Assembly: GCA_901456055.1 (NCBI GenBank)
Contig: CABDWT010000003.1
Span: 69,352-133,351, forward strand
Source: Phytobacter ursingii
GTDB lineage: Bacteria; Pseudomonadota; Gammaproteobacteria; Enterobacterales; Enterobacteriaceae
DNA length: 64,000 bases
Direction: 5' to 3'
The notes under the pieces are model-generated. The model did no database searches and was not told the origin of the DNA. It was given only the letters and a program-made list of their open reading frames with translations. Every line of letters starts with the position of its first letter. The stretch's first letter is position 1. The position numbers and the translations under genes were made by a program. Of the stretch, positions 63,093-64,000 are shown one piece after another.

Positions 63093-64000
63093 GCCGCCTC
63101 CAGGCACCATCCCTGCATCAGACGCACACGGGTGCTCTGCTGTTCACGCAATGGCAAAGAATGGAAAGCACTTAAGTGCTGTCCGTCCGGCAGACGCAGC
63201 TCCAGCAGGTAGCGTTCCCCCTGGAAAATGCAGCTTTCCACCATTGCCGGCAGCCCGTTATCCCCCACCATGACATGTTCCGGACGAACCAGTACCTGCT
63301 GGCGCGGTTGGGTATTATCGGGCGCGAGACCTTCATGCAGTTGCTGACTCTCTAACTGCGATGCAGGATGCCGGGCCGCCAGCGACAGAATGCTGCCTTT
63401 GCCGATAAACCTTGCCACCCAGGCATTTTGCGGATGCTGATACAGCGTCTGCGGCGCGCCCCACTGCATTAATTCCCCCTGATGCATCACTGCAATGTGG
63501 CTGGCCAGCGCCATTGCCTCAGCCTGATCGTGCGTGACATAGACGAATGTCGCCCCGGTACGACGGTGAAATTCGCGAAACGTCTGTTCCATGGTGGCGC
63601 GCAGATGGCGATCGAGATTCGCCAGCGGTTCATCCAGCAATACCACTTCCGGCTCCGACACCAGGCAGCGGGCCAGCGCCACGCGCTGGCGTTGACCGCC
63701 GCTGAGCGCCTGCGGCGAGCGCCCGGCATACGCGCCCAGCTCCACCACATCCAGCGCTTCCATCACCTGCTTCTGGCGCGCAGCGCCATTCACTTTGCGC
63801 AATTTCAGCGGATAACCGACGTTTTCTGCCACGGTCATATGCGGCCAGAGGGCATAAGACTGAAACACCATCCCCATATCACGGGTCTCCGGTGGCATAT
63901 GCACCCGCGCATCCGCCAGCAGGCGATCCCCCAGCAACAAACGCCCGGAAGAGAGGTGTTCAAGTCCGGCAAGGATGCGCAGCGTAGTGGTTTTGCCACA
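63089..64000 (-). CDS. ABC importer ATPase (FbpC/PhnT/PotA type), 5' end cut by window
   Basis: Partial: the reading frame runs off the window at 64000 with CGKTTTLRILAGL, the end of Walker A. Visible motifs are the Q-loop VFQSYALWPHMTV, signature LSGGQRQRVALARC, Walker B VVLLDEPLANLD and switch YVTHDQAEAM. A TOBE-like C-terminal domain (QVLVRPEHVMV) follows. This design belongs to importers of ferric ions, phosphonates, polyamines or sugars; the partners lie outside the window. First visible gene of the operon with the MBL hydrolase and phosphatase. Confidence 0.92.
   Translation of the reverse strand, partial: CGKTTTLRILAGLEHLSSGRLLLGDRLLADARVHMPPETRDMGMVFQSYALWPHMTVAENVGYPLKLRKVNGAARQKQVMEALDVVELGAYAGRSPQALSGGQRQRVALARCLVSEPEVVLLDEPLANLDRHLRATMEQTFREFHRRTGATFVYVTHDQAEAMALASHIAVMHQGELMQWGAPQTLYQHPQNAWVARFIGKGSILSLAARHPASQLESQQLHEGLAPDNTQPRQQVLVRPEHVMVGDNGLPAMVESCIFQGERYLLELRLPDGQHLSAFHSLPLREQQSTRVRLMQGWCLEAA

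Overview
The window is a chromosomal segment of a member of the Enterobacteriaceae close to Escherichia, Salmonella and Citrobacter. Nearly every core gene matches an E. coli protein in length and sequence, and long blocks follow E. coli gene order. Protein divergence, several accessory genes and three ERIC repeats fit Citrobacter or a near relative better than E. coli itself, but I cannot fix the species from sequence alone. No insertion sequence, prophage or CRISPR array was seen.

Layout. 1-3430: the last codons of purD, then the zinc/envelope-stress two-component system zraSR divergent from zraP, with paired sigma-54 promoters. 3434-7912: the leftward group nudC-hemE-nfi-yjaG-hupA-yjaH. 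8002-14253: rsd, then the TPP-riboswitch-controlled thiamin operon thiCEFSGH. 14579-18646: an accessory block at the site between thiH and rpoC, holding a membrane diguanylate cyclase, Lac-family PTS EIIB and EIIA, a cupin and a UlaA-type PTS EIIC. 19163-33366: the leftward transcription and translation cluster thrU-tyrU-glyT-thrT-tufB, secE-nusG, rplKA, rplJL-rpoBC, with its autoregulatory leaders and attenuators. 34154-37122: coaA, birA, murB. 37216-42727: one complete rRNA operon (16S, tRNA-Glu, 23S, 5S) on the minus strand. 42780-46770: hemG, trkH, yigZ, pepQ. 46960-50322: fadBA under a FadR operator. 50959-59339: fre, ubiD, rfaH, tatABCD, ubiE-ubiJ-ubiB. 59584-61413: udp and ysgA. 61486-64000: a leftward operon of an ABC-importer ATPase (cut by the window end), a metallo-beta-lactamase-fold hydrolase and a histidine phosphatase.

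How the parts work together. The thi operon builds the thiazole and pyrimidine halves of thiamin and joins them. The central cluster supplies RNA polymerase beta and beta-prime, the ribosomal stalk, EF-Tu, SecE, NusG and tRNAs. The 50-60 kb side combines fatty-acid beta-oxidation, ubiquinone synthesis and twin-arginine export.

Most notable. (1) An ERIC repeat of about 127 bp sits inside the P3 arm of the thiC TPP riboswitch, and its ends pair so as to lengthen the helix. (2) The rRNA operon joins the murB flank, which belongs to rrnB in E. coli K-12, to the hemG flank, which belongs to rrnA. This signals rrn-rrn recombination or an assembly join. (3) rmuC is absent between udp and ubiE. (4) The accessory block carries mismatched PTS parts and palindromic candidate operators. 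(5) The right-end ABC/MBL/phosphatase operon looks like an uncharacterised uptake-and-hydrolysis system. (6) A small gene downstream of fadA is decaying.
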